Below the pieces are notes generated by a model. That model ran no database searches. It had not been told where the DNA came from and saw only the letters and a program-made list of their open reading frames with translations. From Bacillota bacterium (GTDB lineage Bacteria > Bacillota > Sulfobacillia > JAJYWN01), in the NCBI GenBank assembly GCA_021791495.1, contig JAJYWN010000068.1:62001-126000 (forward strand): DNA of 64,000 nucleotides. Direction: 5' to 3'. The position numbers and the translations under genes are program-made. Shown here one piece after another: positions 50,511-59,451 of the stretch (the first letter of the stretch is position 1; every line of letters begins with the position of its first letter).

Positions 50511-50828
50511 GTGGCAGAGCCGTACCGCGGCCGCCTCAAGAGTGAGAAAGTGGACCGCCTGTTCGAGGCCGTCCTGTCCTTGAAAGATATGGACGAATGC
50601 TACCGCTTTTTCGAAGACCTCTGCACTATTCGCGAAGTGCGCGTCCTGGCCCAGCGGTTGGATGTGGCGAAGATGCTGGCCGCCGGCCGGACCTACGAAG
50701 AGATCGCTCACGACACGGGAATGAGCACCGCCACCATCAGCCGCATCAACCGTTTCCTTCAGGACGGCGCCGACGGCTACCGTATGGTCATAGAGAGGAC
50801 CGCTAGGGGCGGAAAGTCGATCAGATAG
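50511..50828 (+). CDS. hisR: TrpR-family regulator, YerC/HisR type
   Basis: A 105-aa helix-turn-helix protein of the YerC/YecD family: LFEAVLSLKDMDECYRFFED, then REVRVLAQRLDVAKMLAAGR and the recognition part TYEEIAHDTGMSTATISRIN (about 62-81). This TrpR-like protein has been proposed as the histidine biosynthesis repressor HisR in Bacillota, and here it lies 118 bp before a complete his operon on the same strand. GTG 50511 with GGGGGCAGGAGGC upstream. Regulation of the his operon by it is inferred. Confidence 0.88.
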   Translation: MAEPYRGRLKSEKVDRLFEAVLSLKDMDECYRFFEDLCTIREVRVLAQRLDVAKMLAAGRTYEEIAHDTGMSTATISRINRFLQDGADGYRMVIERTARGGKSIR

Positions 50829-50853
50829 CCGCTTCCAGGCAAGGCATTCCCCA

Positions 50854-50933
50854 TTGACAGATGCTGCACCGGTGACTAAAGTTATGGCATAGGCTTTAGC
50901 GCGATAAAGTGATAAAGCAATAAAGTAATAAAG
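50854..50933 (+). promoter_or_regulatory. his operon promoter and four 8-bp ATAAAG repeats
   Basis: TTGACA (50854-50859), 17 bases, TAAAGT (50877-50882) is a good promoter with a start near 50889. ATAAAG then occurs at 50904, 50912, 50920 and 50928, exactly 8 bp apart, reaching to 13 bp before hisZ. CTTTA (50894-50898) and TAAAG form an additional inverted pair. The array occupies the leader, where a repressor such as HisR would bind, but no operator consensus can be proved from one site. Confidence 0.55.
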
Positions 50934-50946
50934 CGAAGAGTGATCA

Positions 50947-52266
50947 ATGGCCCTCCCAAACGAGAAACGCATCGCCGCCATGCTGCCGGCCGGCCTGCTA
51001 GACGTGGAGCCACCTGCCCCCGCCATCCTCCGCGGGCTGTCGGCGCGTCTGGCCAGAGCTTTTGCGGACAGCGGTTATCGAGAGGTAGTTCCTCCACTTC
51101 TGGAGAGGTATGACACCTACCCTCAGGAGGCTTGCCGCGACATCCTCTCGAAAGCGCTGAAGCTGGTAGGCCCATCCGGAGAAGTACTGGCCGTCCGGCA
51201 CGACCTCACGGCCTCGGTCCTCAGCCAGCTCCGTCGCTGCCCGGATCCGGCCGGCCTGTCCCGCGTTTTCTACATCGCCAGCGTGGTCCGGTCACTGCCG
51301 TCACCCAGCCCCAAGCTGACTGAACACCTCCAGGCCGGCGTCGAGTGCTGCCGTGAAGGAGCGGCCGCCGACCGGGAGGTCTTCCTCCTGGCCCAAGACG
51401 CGATGGCGGCGGTCGGCCTTTCCGGGATCACCATCCATGTGGGGCACGCCGGCCTCTTGAATGGTGTCCTCCGCGCCTCCGGCCTGAAAGGGCCGGCCAT
51501 CGCCAAGGCCCACACGGCCTTGGTCGACCAAAGCCTGCCGGCCTTCTTCACCGCCATTGCCGAAGGGGGCGCCGGCACAGACACGGATAGGGCCACGGCC
51601 GTGTCCGCCTTGCTGCGGCGTTGGGTGGCGCCCGCCGCGGCCGGGGAAGAAGGTCTGTCCAGCTTTGTCCAGGCCCTGGCCGACGCGGGCCTCGGCACGT
51701 GGCCCTTCGGATTGTTGGCCCTCCTGGAAGAACTGGTGACCCTCTTCCGGGAGTCGGCCGCCCTCCATCCATCGGTGCGAGTGGTCTGGAATCCGCTCTT
51801 GGTCGGCTCGCAGCCCTACTACAACGGGCTGGTGTTTCAAGCTTTCGTCCCCGACCTCCCGTCCGCGGTGGCCCTCGGTGGCCGCTACGATGCCCTGGTC
51901 CGTGCCTTCGGGGTCGGCGATGGGGGGGTGGGGTTCACCATCCAGCTTTCGGAGGTAGTGAAACTCATGGGCAAGATCCGGTCTTCCTTGGAGACGGGTG
52001 TTTCCCGCGGTCCCGTCGTGGTGGCCGCCATTGACGGGTATGGGCGTCAGGCAAGGGCCCTGGCTGGTATTCTCAGCGACGAGGGGCGGGCCGTGGCGCG
52101 GGTCATCGACGTGGGTGACCGGGCCCAGGCTGAACGTGAGGCTTCGCTGGCCGGGGCCGCTTTCTTGGTACTGGTGGACCGCCGTGGTTACTCGGAGACT
52201 CCGCTGGTGCGACGCACCGACCTCGCCCGGGGAGGGGTGGGCCTTGTCCCTGACGGAATCCACTAG
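50947..52266 (+). CDS. hisZ: ATP phosphoribosyltransferase regulatory subunit
   Basis: A 439-aa HisRS-like protein without synthetase activity that activates short-form HisG and mediates histidine feedback. The fold shows LPAGLLDVEPPAPAILRGLS near 14, EVVPPLLERYDTY near 50, AVRHDLTASVLSQLRR (motif 2-like, without a full tRNA-synthetase Arg set) near 84, and YYNGLVFQAFVPDLPSAVAL then GGRYDALVRAFG near 300-335. A C-terminal domain of about 90 residues (VVVAAIDGYGRQARAL) follows. It opens the his operon and overlaps hisG by 23 bp. Confidence 0.93.
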   Translation: MALPNEKRIAAMLPAGLLDVEPPAPAILRGLSARLARAFADSGYREVVPPLLERYDTYPQEACRDILSKALKLVGPSGEVLAVRHDLTASVLSQLRRCPDPAGLSRVFYIASVVRSLPSPSPKLTEHLQAGVECCREGAAADREVFLLAQDAMAAVGLSGITIHVGHAGLLNGVLRASGLKGPAIAKAHTALVDQSLPAFFTAIAEGGAGTDTDRATAVSALLRRWVAPAAAGEEGLSSFVQALADAGLGTWPFGLLALLEELVTLFRESAALHPSVRVVWNPLLVGSQPYYNGLVFQAFVPDLPSAVALGGRYDALVRAFGVGDGGVGFTIQLSEVVKLMGKIRSSLETGVSRGPVVVAAIDGYGRQARALAGILSDEGRAVARVIDVGDRAQAEREASLAGAAFLVLVDRRGYSETPLVRRTDLARGGVGLVPDGIH

Positions 52267-53011
52267 GACCGGCTCCGCCCGCGGCCTCGCCACGGGTTTC
52301 GGCGCCAGTTCCGACCGCAACCCGGGCCCCAACGTGGCTGAAAGGTCAGTCACGCTGGTCCTTTGCAAGGGACGCCTCCTGGGGCCGAGCCTGGAAGTGC
52401 TGGCCCGGGCGGGTGTGGACGTTCCGGCCGACATCGAAGAAGACCGGCGGGTCATCGTGCCCGTAGGTGACGACCTGCGCATCCTCTTCTCTCGCCCCGA
52501 TGACGCCCCCACATACGTTGGGCGCGGCGCCGCCGACCTCGGTATCGTCGGCTCCGACTCCATCCTGGAGGCGGGGGCGGATGTGGTCGAATTGGCCGAC
52601 CTGGGAGTGGCCGCCTGCCGCATGGCTTTCGCGGGTCGCCCCGGCGCGGACTTGAGCGCCCGGCGTCTGGTGGTGGCCAGCCGTTACGCAAACTTCACCC
52701 GGGCCGTCCTGGCCGAGCGGGGGATGGATGCCGAAGTCCTTCCCATGCGCGGTTCGGTGGAGCTGGCGGTGGTGACGGGGGCGGCCGACGTCATCCTCGA
52801 CCTCGTGGCGACCGGGCGCACGCTGGCCGAGAACGGCATGGTCATCCTGGATGTGGTGAGAGACATCTCCGCCCGGCTCATTGCCAACGCCGCCGCGTTA
52901 CGCACGGGTGTGCCCGGCGTGCTCCGCCTGGCTAACAAGATCATGGCCGGTACCGCGGCTACGGGCGCCACCGCCGCCGGCGCCGTACCCTTGGGGAGGG
53001 CATCAGCCTGA
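52244..53011 (+). CDS. hisG: ATP phosphoribosyltransferase, short form
   Basis: First enzyme of histidine synthesis (ATP + PRPP). TTG 52244 has GGGGAGGGG just upstream, giving 255 aa; GTG 52334 would give the more usual length but lacks a ribosome site. Core motifs: LVLCKGRLLGPSLEVLARAG near 38-57, YVGRGAADLGIVGSDSIL near 92, and the PRPP loop VTGAADVILDLVATGRTLAE near 178-197. It lacks the long-form regulatory domain, matching the presence of hisZ. The Ala-rich end overlaps hisD by one base. Confidence 0.94.
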   Translation: MSLTESTRTGSARGLATGFGASSDRNPGPNVAERSVTLVLCKGRLLGPSLEVLARAGVDVPADIEEDRRVIVPVGDDLRILFSRPDDAPTYVGRGAADLGIVGSDSILEAGADVVELADLGVAACRMAFAGRPGADLSARRLVVASRYANFTRAVLAERGMDAEVLPMRGSVELAVVTGAADVILDLVATGRTLAENGMVILDVVRDISARLIANAAALRTGVPGVLRLANKIMAGTAATGATAAGAVPLGRASA

Positions 53012-54336
53012 TGGAAGTCGCCGTCTGGGACGAACAGGCCTGCCGGGATGCCGCCCGGCTGCGCCGCCAAGGGCCGGGAGAGGATGTCGTACGGTCCGTC
53101 CGTGCCATTCTGGACGACGTGGCTGCCAGGAAGGACGCGGCCCTGCTCGAGCTCACACAACGTTTTGACGGCGCGAGTGGCCCCGGCTTCACTTTGGAGG
53201 CGGGGCCGGAGGAGTTCGAGGCCGCCTACAAGGCAGTGGACGGCCCCGTCCTGGCAGCTATACGGCGGGCCATCAGCCGGGTGCGGGTCTTCCAGGAGGA
53301 AAACCTCTGGGTGGGACACTGTGCGGGAAACCGGGCGGGCGACCGTCCACCTGATCGATCAAGGGCAGGAGAGAGCGACCGCGCCGCCGCGCTCGAGGCC
53401 CGCCCCTTGGACCGTGTCGGCATCTACATCCCCGGCGGCCGGGCGGCCTACCCCTCGTCAGTGGTGATGACCGCCATCCCGGCGCGCGTTGCCGGAGTAG
53501 GGGAAGTCGTCGTCTGCACCCCGCCCGGAAAAGATGGCCGCCTTCCGGCCCCGGTTCTGGTGGCCTGCCGCGAGTGTGGCGTGGACCGCGTCTTCAAGGT
53601 CGGCGGGGCGCAGGCTGTCGCCGGAATGGCCTATGGCACCGAGACCATTCCTGCCGTGGACAAGATCGTGGGGCCTGGAAACGCCTACGTGACCGAGGCG
53701 AAACGGCAGGTCTTCGGGCTGGTGGGCATCGACAGTCTCGCCGGCCCCAGCGAAGTGCTGATTCTAGCGGGTCCGGGCGCCGACGCCGAAATGGTGGCCA
53801 CCGACCTCCTGGCCCAGGCCGAACACGGGCCGGGCGCACTGGGGCTTCTGGTTACCTGGGACGGGGGACTGGCTTCCGCCGTCGGCGCTGCCGTGACCCG
53901 GCTGACGGCCGGTGTGGAGAGGGAGATCGGGAGGGAGGTCGAGAGGGAGGTCAAGGGTCAGGTGGCCTTGTGCACCGTCGGTTTCCCCGAGGCGGCCGTG
54001 GGGCTATCCGCAGCCTGGAACGCCGAACACGTTCAGGTACTGTCACCGCTGCCGGGAGACCTGCTCCACAGCGTCCGCGGGGCCGCGCTGTTTTTGGGCC
54101 CGTCGACTGCGGTGGCTTTCGGCGACTACATCGCCGGCCCCAGCCACGTACTGCCGACGATGGGGGCGGCACGTTTTGCCGGTCCGCTGTCGGCCAACGA
54201 CTTCTTCCGGACTTTCAGCCGACTGGAGCTAGACGCGGCCGCGGCCGCCGGCCTGTCGGCCGACACCGCTCTTCTGGCCGGGGTGGAAGGGTTGCCCTGG
54301 CACGCGCGGTCGGCCACCCGACGCGGCGGATGGTAG
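53011..54336 (+). CDS. hisD: Histidinol dehydrogenase
   Basis: A 441-aa zinc enzyme oxidising L-histidinol to histidine in two NAD-dependent steps. Motifs: VGIYIPGGRAAYPSSVVMT near 135, KVGGAQAVAGMAYGTETIPA near 195, IDSLAGPSEVLILAGPGADA near 240, zinc ligands Gln/His in LLAQAEHGPG (about 269-272), Asp in FGDYIAGPSHVLPT (about 371) and His in GLPWHARSA near the end (about 430). A charged insertion (GNRAGDRPPDRSRAGESDR, about 110-128) is longer than usual. Confidence 0.97.
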   Translation: MEVAVWDEQACRDAARLRRQGPGEDVVRSVRAILDDVAARKDAALLELTQRFDGASGPGFTLEAGPEEFEAAYKAVDGPVLAAIRRAISRVRVFQEENLWVGHCAGNRAGDRPPDRSRAGESDRAAALEARPLDRVGIYIPGGRAAYPSSVVMTAIPARVAGVGEVVVCTPPGKDGRLPAPVLVACRECGVDRVFKVGGAQAVAGMAYGTETIPAVDKIVGPGNAYVTEAKRQVFGLVGIDSLAGPSEVLILAGPGADAEMVATDLLAQAEHGPGALGLLVTWDGGLASAVGAAVTRLTAGVEREIGREVEREVKGQVALCTVGFPEAAVGLSAAWNAEHVQVLSPLPGDLLHSVRGAALFLGPSTAVAFGDYIAGPSHVLPTMGAARFAGPLSANDFFRTFSRLELDAAAAAGLSADTALLAGVEGLPWHARSATRRGGW

Positions 54337-54410
54337 AGCGGCCACCGGCGAGAACGGAGACCCCCGCTCTTTGATGCCAAGATTCTTGTTCTGAACCGGA
54401 GGGTACGATT

Positions 54411-55034
54411 TTGGAGACGCGAACCTACTCCCGCCACACTAAAGAAACCCAGGTTGAGGTCACCTTCGGCGAACCCGTTCCCGGCCGGCGACCGGACGAG
54501 GGGATCGCCACCTCCTGGTCTTTCCTTGACCACATGCTCACCGCGATGGCCTTCCACGGGGTCTTGGGGCTGGTCGTGCAGGCCGCCGGCGACGTGGCCA
54601 ATGGCTACCACCATCTTGCCGAGGACACCGGCTATTCCATGGGCCGGGCCGTGGCGGAGGTCGTCGGAGAGGGGCGGGGTGTGCGCCGTTTCGGCGAGGC
54701 CACCATCCCCATGGATGAAGCCTTGACGCAGGTCGTTCTGGATCTGGGCGGCCGGCCGGGGGCTTTCCTGGCGCCGGCGGAGACCGCCGAAAGACTGAGG
54801 ACGGCTTCGGAGAATGGAGACGCGCTGGCCGAGTTTTTCATCGGCTTCGCGAGGGGCGCCACGTGCACTTTGCACCTGCGCTTTTTGGCCGGGAACAGCC
54901 CCCATCACCAGTGGGAGGCGGCTTTCAAGGCTTTCGGGTTGGCGCTGCGGGAGGCGCTGGGTCCGCGGACCCAGGCCGCGGGCGCCGTCGGTACGGCGGA
55001 GATTTCTTCCACCAAGGGGTTGCTGAGGGGATGA
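54411..55034 (+). CDS. hisB: Imidazoleglycerol-phosphate dehydratase
   Basis: A 207-aa monofunctional HisB making imidazole acetol-phosphate. Manganese-binding His motifs are SFLDHMLTAMAFHG near 41 and GYHHLAEDTGYSMGRA near 64, then FGEATIPMDEAL near 94, and NSPHHQWEAAFKAFGLALRE near 164. A phosphatase domain is absent. TTG 54411 follows CCGGAGGG. The 74-bp gap from hisD is the only real gap in the operon and sits where hisC is commonly found. It overlaps hisH by 4 bp. Confidence 0.95.
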   Translation: METRTYSRHTKETQVEVTFGEPVPGRRPDEGIATSWSFLDHMLTAMAFHGVLGLVVQAAGDVANGYHHLAEDTGYSMGRAVAEVVGEGRGVRRFGEATIPMDEALTQVVLDLGGRPGAFLAPAETAERLRTASENGDALAEFFIGFARGATCTLHLRFLAGNSPHHQWEAAFKAFGLALREALGPRTQAAGAVGTAEISSTKGLLRG

Positions 55035-55702
55035 GCGCGGCACCGGTCATAGCGGTACTCGACTACGGCCTGGGCAATCTGGCCAGTGTCGTCTGGGGCA
55101 TCCAACGCGCGGGCGGGGCGGCGCGCATCGTGTCTTCCACCGGCGATCTGGAGGCGGGTGCCGGGGCGCCGGACGGCCTGGTCCTGCCCGGCGTGGGCTC
55201 CTTCGGCCCGCCGGCCAAGGTCCTGACCGGACCTCTGGGCGACGCGGTGCGGGCTACGGCGGGGGCCGGCCGCCCCATCCTCGGGATCTGCCTGGGCATG
55301 CAGCTTCTGTTCCAATGGAGCGAGGAGGACGGCCGCGCCAGCCCCGGACTCGGGCTGCTCGAAGGAGGTGTGCGCCGGCTGGACGGGGCGCCGCGGTTGC
55401 CGCACATGGGTTGGAACCGCGTGCGCGTCCCGGCAGAGCAGAATGGCGATGCTGCTTCTGCCGTAGCCGCCGACGGCTTCTTGGAGAGCGGAGACTTCGA
55501 TGACCGCCACTTCTACTTCGCCCACTCCTATGTAGCCTTTCCGCGCGACAGCCGGATCGTCCTGGGAGAAGTGGAGTACGGTGAGGTTTTCCCGGCCATT
55601 GTGGGCCGGGGCAACGTGGCCGGAGTCCAGTTCCACCCCGAGCGAAGTGGCGCCGCCGGACGCGCCATCCTTGAAAGGTTTGTGACCGCATGTTCTCGTT
55701 GA
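55031..55702 (+). CDS. hisH: Imidazole glycerol phosphate synthase, glutaminase subunit
   Basis: A 223-aa class I glutamine amidotransferase feeding ammonia to HisF. VLDYGLGNLASVVWGIQRAG near 9-28 is the start motif, GICLGMQLLF holds the nucleophile Cys near 86, PHMGWNRV near 119 and VQFHPERSG near 199 carries the His-Glu pair. ATG 55031 overlaps the hisB stop; its end overlaps hisA by 13 bp. Confidence 0.96.
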   Translation: MSAAPVIAVLDYGLGNLASVVWGIQRAGGAARIVSSTGDLEAGAGAPDGLVLPGVGSFGPPAKVLTGPLGDAVRATAGAGRPILGICLGMQLLFQWSEEDGRASPGLGLLEGGVRRLDGAPRLPHMGWNRVRVPAEQNGDAASAVAADGFLESGDFDDRHFYFAHSYVAFPRDSRIVLGEVEYGEVFPAIVGRGNVAGVQFHPERSGAAGRAILERFVTACSR

Positions 55703-56538
55703 ACTTGCTGGACCCGGGGACGGGAGTGGCTCGGGACCGATTCCAGGTAGTCCCGGCCATCGACATTATGAACGGCGTCTGCCTGCGCCTGGTCCAGGGT
55801 CGGGCCGACCAGATCGCCACCCAGGCGGGCGACCCCGTGGAAATGGCACGCCGGTTTGCCGGTGCCGGCGCGGCCTCCTTGCACGTGGTAGATCTGGACG
55901 GCGCCTTCGCCGGCCACCCCGTGAACCTGGGCCTGGTGGAGAGAATCGCGGCCGCCACCGGACTCCCGGTGGAAGTCGGCGGCGGGCTGCGCTCGGACAC
56001 GGACGTCCGGTGCGCCCTGGACAACGGGGCGACCTGGGTCATCCTGGGTTCCCGAGCTGTTCGTGAACCGGCCTGGCTGGCGGCTATGGCCTGCGCCCAC
56101 CCCGGGCGGATCCTGGCCGGCCTGGACCTGAAAGGCGGGAAGTTGGCCGTCGACGGGTGGAAAGGGGCGGTGGGAGCGGACCCGGAAGAGGTGTTACGCC
56201 TAGCCCAAGCCGGCCTTTTGCCCCTGGCGGGCGCCGTCATCACCGACACCTCACGTGACGGAACCCTGGGCGGGGTGGACGCCCCCGCGTTGGCCAGAGT
56301 CCTCCACTCCTTGGCGCCCTTCTTCCCAAAGGGCGCCCGGCTGCTGGCTGCCGGTGGCGTAGGCGGGCACGGCGATCTGGAGACCCTGGCCGCACTGGCC
56401 CCGTTGGGGCTGGCCGGCGCCGTGGTGGGCCGCGCCTTCTATGACGGGAAACTGTCGTCTGGCACTGAAGGACCGAACCAGGGACGTGAACCTACCGGCG
56501 GCCGCGGGTCCTCCCAGAGGAGGTCAGGCCCATGCTAG
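55690..56538 (+). CDS. hisA: ProFAR isomerase
   Basis: HisA isomerises ProFAR to PRFAR. A TIM barrel with catalytic Asp in [15 protein letters not shown] (about 24) and [12 protein letters not shown] (about 187), and phosphate loops [20 protein letters not shown] (about 96-115) and [17 protein letters not shown] (about 225). At 282 aa it is longer than the usual 240-250 because of a 12-residue N-terminal addition and a Gly/Ser-rich tail from about 258. It overlaps hisH and hisF. Confidence 0.95.
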   Translation: MFSLNLLDPGTGVARDRFQVVPAIDIMNGVCLRLVQGRADQIATQAGDPVEMARRFAGAGAASLHVVDLDGAFAGHPVNLGLVERIAAATGLPVEVGGGLRSDTDVRCALDNGATWVILGSRAVREPAWLAAMACAHPGRILAGLDLKGGKLAVDGWKGAVGADPEEVLRLAQAGLLPLAGAVITDTSRDGTLGGVDAPALARVLHSLAPFFPKGARLLAAGGVGGHGDLETLAALAPLGLAGAVVGRAFYDGKLSSGTEGPNQGREPTGGRGSSQRRSGPC

Positions 56539-57380
56539 CGAAACGGATCATCCCCTGCCTGGACGTGAAAGACGGCCGGGTGGTCAAGGGAGTGAACTAC
56601 GTGAATCTGGCGGACGCCGGGGACCCGGCCGAGCAAGCCGCCCGTTACGAAGAGGACGGGGCGGATGAACTGGTCATCTTAGACATTTCGGCCAGCGAGG
56701 AAGGGCGCCAGGCACGCCTGGCCACGGTCCGGGCGGTGGCGCGGCGGCTCACCATCCCCCTGACGGTGGGCGGCGGCATCCGCACCCTTGAAGACATCAC
56801 CGAACTCCTCCGCGCCGGCGCGGACAAGGTTTCTGTGAACACGGCCGCCTGGCGCGACCCGGACCTCATCACCCGCGGCGCCGCCCGGTTCGGGCGCCAG
56901 TGCATCGTGGTGGCGGTGGACGCCCGGCGGGTGACCGGTGTTGCCGGCGGAGTGTCCGATGGCGTGTCCGCCGGCGGCGCGCCCGCCGACAGGGCCCCCG
57001 CCAACGGTGTGCCCACCGGTGAACAGCCAGGCCTCTGGGAAGCCCGCATTCTTGGAGGGAAGGAAAGTACCGGCCAGGACGCGGTGGTCTGGGCCGCCGA
57101 GGCGGAGCGGCGGGGAGCCGGGGAGATCCTGCTTACCAGCATCGACCGGGACGGCACCAACCAAGGGTATGACATCAGTCTCACCCACGCCGTTGCGGAA
57201 GCGGTGCACATCCCCGTCATCGCGTCCGGGGGCGGCGGAACGGCCGCGCATGCCGCTGAGGTATTGACGGAGGGTAGGGCGGACGCGGCGCTGTACGCTT
57301 CCAGCCTACACTACCGGAAGCTGACTGTCCGTGCCATCAAGGAACACCTGGCCGACCTGGGAATCGAGGTGCGCTTGTAA
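56532..57380 (+). CDS. hisF: Imidazole glycerol phosphate synthase, cyclase subunit
   Basis: HisF with HisH converts PRFAR plus ammonia to IGP and AICAR. Catalytic Asp residues are in [15 protein letters not shown] (about 11) and [14 protein letters not shown] (about 201). Other motifs are [20 protein letters not shown] near 78 and [16 protein letters not shown] near 236. An extra segment of about 30 Gly/Ala/Pro-rich residues (about 137-167, between DARRVTG and [14 protein letters not shown]) enlarges the protein to 282 aa against about 252 normally. ATG 56532 overlaps hisA by 7 bp and the stop shares a base with hisIE. Confidence 0.96.
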   Translation: MLAKRIIPCLDVKDGRVVKGVNYVNLADAGDPAEQAARYEEDGADELVILDISASEEGRQARLATVRAVARRLTIPLTVGGGIRTLEDITELLRAGADKVSVNTAAWRDPDLITRGAARFGRQCIVVAVDARRVTGVAGGVSDGVSAGGAPADRAPANGVPTGEQPGLWEARILGGKESTGQDAVVWAAEAERRGAGEILLTSIDRDGTNQGYDISLTHAVAEAVHIPVIASGGGGTAAHAAEVLTEGRADAALYASSLHYRKLTVRAIKEHLADLGIEVRL

Positions 57381-58063
57381 TGACTATGAAAGACAACGGT
57401 TTCCCATCGGGGATATATCCCGGAGCGGATGGTCTGGTGCCGGTAGTCACGGTCGACGCCACCGACGGCACCGTCCTCATGCTGGCCTACGCGGACGCGG
57501 AGGCGCTGGCCAAGACCGTGGAGACCGGGCTGGCCTGCTACTTCAGCCGCAGCCGTCGCCGCCTTTGGGTGAAGGGGGAGACCTCCGGTCACACCCAACA
57601 CGTCAAACGAGTCCTGGTGGACTGCGACGGTGACTCCCTCATCTACGAAGTTGTCCCCGATGGTCCGGCCTGTCACACCGGCAACCGTAGCTGCTTCTAC
57701 CGCCGGCTGACGCCGTTGGGCCTGTCCGACGTCGAGACGGCCACCCGTCCCCTGGCGTCCGCGCTCCACACCTTGGAGGAAACCATCGCCTCCCGCCTGC
57801 GCGACCGCCCAGACGGCTCCTACGTCGTGGAACTGACGGACCACGGTCTGCCCGCCGTCACGCGAAAGGTGGGGGAGGAGGCCTTGGAAGTGGTGCACGC
57901 CGCCCTCACCGAGACCCCGGACCGGGTGGTGGCCGAGACGGCCGACCTGTTCTTTTTCAGCATGATCCTTTTGGCAATGGCGCGCGTATCCCCCGACGAA
58001 GTGGGAGGAGAACTCCTCCGGCGCCACCGCCCTCACCCCTCCGGCGAAGCCTGCCGGAAGTAG
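57380..58063 (+). CDS. hisIE: Bifunctional phosphoribosyl-AMP cyclohydrolase / phosphoribosyl-ATP pyrophosphatase
   Basis: A 227-aa fusion doing steps 2 and 3 of histidine synthesis. HisI domain (about 1-118): [50 protein letters not shown] and [11 protein letters not shown] with the zinc and magnesium ligands. HisE domain (about 122-227): [36 protein letters not shown] and [14 protein letters not shown]. It is the last gene of the operon; no hisC or histidinol phosphatase gene follows. Confidence 0.97.
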   Translation: MTMKDNGFPSGIYPGADGLVPVVTVDATDGTVLMLAYADAEALAKTVETGLACYFSRSRRRLWVKGETSGHTQHVKRVLVDCDGDSLIYEVVPDGPACHTGNRSCFYRRLTPLGLSDVETATRPLASALHTLEETIASRLRDRPDGSYVVELTDHGLPAVTRKVGEEALEVVHAALTETPDRVVAETADLFFFSMILLAMARVSPDEVGGELLRRHRPHPSGEACRK

Positions 58064-58115
58064 CCCATAGGAATCCCGGCCCAGATGGCGAAGGTTTGTC
58101 CTCCGGTGATGTGCC

Positions 58116-58964
58116 TTGATACAGGCGGAGACGCCCTTCGGACCAGGCCTGGCTTTCGCCTCTCTGGCCAGTTCCAGTGTGTTTGGCAATGCGTATCTCG
58201 TGCGGGGCGCTGGCAGTGCTATCCTCATCGATTGTGGATTGTCGCGGCGTGCGTTGGAGCAGGGACTTCTTGAACTGGGGGTGCCGCCGGCCTCCCTTGG
58301 CGCCATCTTCATTACCCACGAACACACCGACCACACCCGCTCGCTCTGCCTGAAGGTGTCTTTCGCCCAGAAGCACGGCATCCCGGTATTCGCCGGGCGC
58401 GAGGTCTGGCGTTCCTTCGGGTACGCGTATGGGCTTTCGCCCGCGCTTCGCGAAGAGGTCCGGGACGGAGACGAGGTGGCTGTGGGCGAACTGCGGGTGG
58501 CGGCCCTGGAGAAACCGCACGATGCCGTGGAACCCTTGTGCTACCGGGTGTCCCTGGTGGGCCAGGAATGGCATTCAGTGGCGGTGGTCACCGACCTGGG
58601 GCACTTGCCGTGGACGCTGGCCGATTCACTGCGCGGGGCTTCCGCCCTGGTCCTGGAAAGCAACCATGACGTCAGAATGGAAATGACCTCGGGGCGGCCA
58701 CGCTACCTCATTGAGAGAGTCCTGGGGAATCTCGGTCACCTGTCGAATGAGCAGGCGGCCGACGCCGTCGTCCGTTTGGCTACCGGCGCTACGACTCAAG
58801 TGACGCTGGCCCACCTATCGATCGACTGCAACCGGCCGGAGTTGGCGCTGGATGCGGTGGCGGGGGCGTTACGCCGCCAAGGGCTGGCGCCATCGGTCGA
58901 GGCTCTGCCGGCCGGCGGCACCAGTCGCCTCTACCACACCGGCGCCGCCGCGGTTTCCGCTTAA
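58116..58964 (+). CDS. MBL-fold metallo-hydrolase, YycJ/WalJ-like
   Basis: A 282-aa metallo-beta-lactamase-fold protein. Metal ligands: FITHEHTDHTRSL (HxHxDH near 67-72), further His in VEPLCYRV/ EKPHDAVEP near 133, Asp in VVTDLGHL near 155, and His in TLAHLSIDCN near 232. FASLASSSVFGNAYLVRG and LVLESNHDVRMEMTSGRPRY are typical of the YycJ group, of which B. subtilis WalJ is linked to cell division and DNA maintenance. The TTG 58116 start has no strong Shine-Dalgarno. It follows hisIE after 52 bp. Confidence 0.85.
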   Translation: MIQAETPFGPGLAFASLASSSVFGNAYLVRGAGSAILIDCGLSRRALEQGLLELGVPPASLGAIFITHEHTDHTRSLCLKVSFAQKHGIPVFAGREVWRSFGYAYGLSPALREEVRDGDEVAVGELRVAALEKPHDAVEPLCYRVSLVGQEWHSVAVVTDLGHLPWTLADSLRGASALVLESNHDVRMEMTSGRPRYLIERVLGNLGHLSNEQAADAVVRLATGATTQVTLAHLSIDCNRPELALDAVAGALRRQGLAPSVEALPAGGTSRLYHTGAAAVSA

Positions 58965-58997
58965 CGAAAACCGGTTTCAGCCGCCGGGATAGAGCAA

Positions 58998-59022
58998 AGC
59001 CGCCCGTACTAGGCGGGCGGCT
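58998..59022 (+). terminator. Hairpin after the MBL-fold gene
   Basis: AGCCGCCCG, 7-base loop, CGGGCGGCT: a perfect 9-bp stem 34 bp after the stop; no tight T-run (CGCCGCTTTCC). Confidence 0.6.
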
Positions 59023-59451
59023 CGCCGCTTTCCTCGCTTTGGCCGTGCGAGGGGGGCTACATCCTGTGTATCGAATGTTCCGTTTCGCTGCGTAAGGGGA
59101 AGGCGCAGCCACTTTCGAGGAGGCTCATTCCTTCTTGGCCCAGCGGGGGCGGGTATCGGATATCGCATTGGTATTGGCTTTCGGAGGGACGTACAGGGAG
59201 ATCGGGCTGGCCGAGGGCCGTTTCGCGGCGGGGAGCGCTACGCCGGGGTTCAGAGACTACCTGCGCTCGTGGCGCTTGGAAGGCGTCGCGGGCCCATTAC
59301 GGGCTGCCCGCCAACGGTCGGGAGCGCGATCCTCCCCGCAGTGCTGACCAAGGGCTAACAGAAGGAGGACGGCGCGTGCCGTCCTCCCGGTAAGACCAAG
59401 GTCATCGTCGGTCCTCAAGAGGCCTCGTAGCAGGGTTTTCGCTCAGAAACC
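59023..59451. other. Spacer with weak reading frames and a strong hairpin
   Basis: A 70-codon frame (TTG 59135, with GAGGAGG 18 bases upstream) reads LAQRGRVSDIALVLAFGGTY and has no recognisable family; it may be a gene remnant. GGAGGACGGC, loop GCGT, GCCGTCCTCC (59364-59387) is a perfect 10-bp hairpin preceded by AACAGAA, a context repeated near 7728-7760. It may terminate the convergent acyl-CoA dehydrogenase gene. Confidence 0.45.

Noticed and set aside
51301-52623. 440-codon minus-strand frame across hisZ and hisG
   Set aside because: Both sense genes show full family motifs; antisense product is low-complexity Arg/Pro/Gly.
59135-59347. 70-codon plus-strand frame after the MBL-fold gene as a gene
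   Set aside because: The ribosome-site-like GAGGAGG is too far from the TTG and no family is recognised; kept only as a possible remnant.
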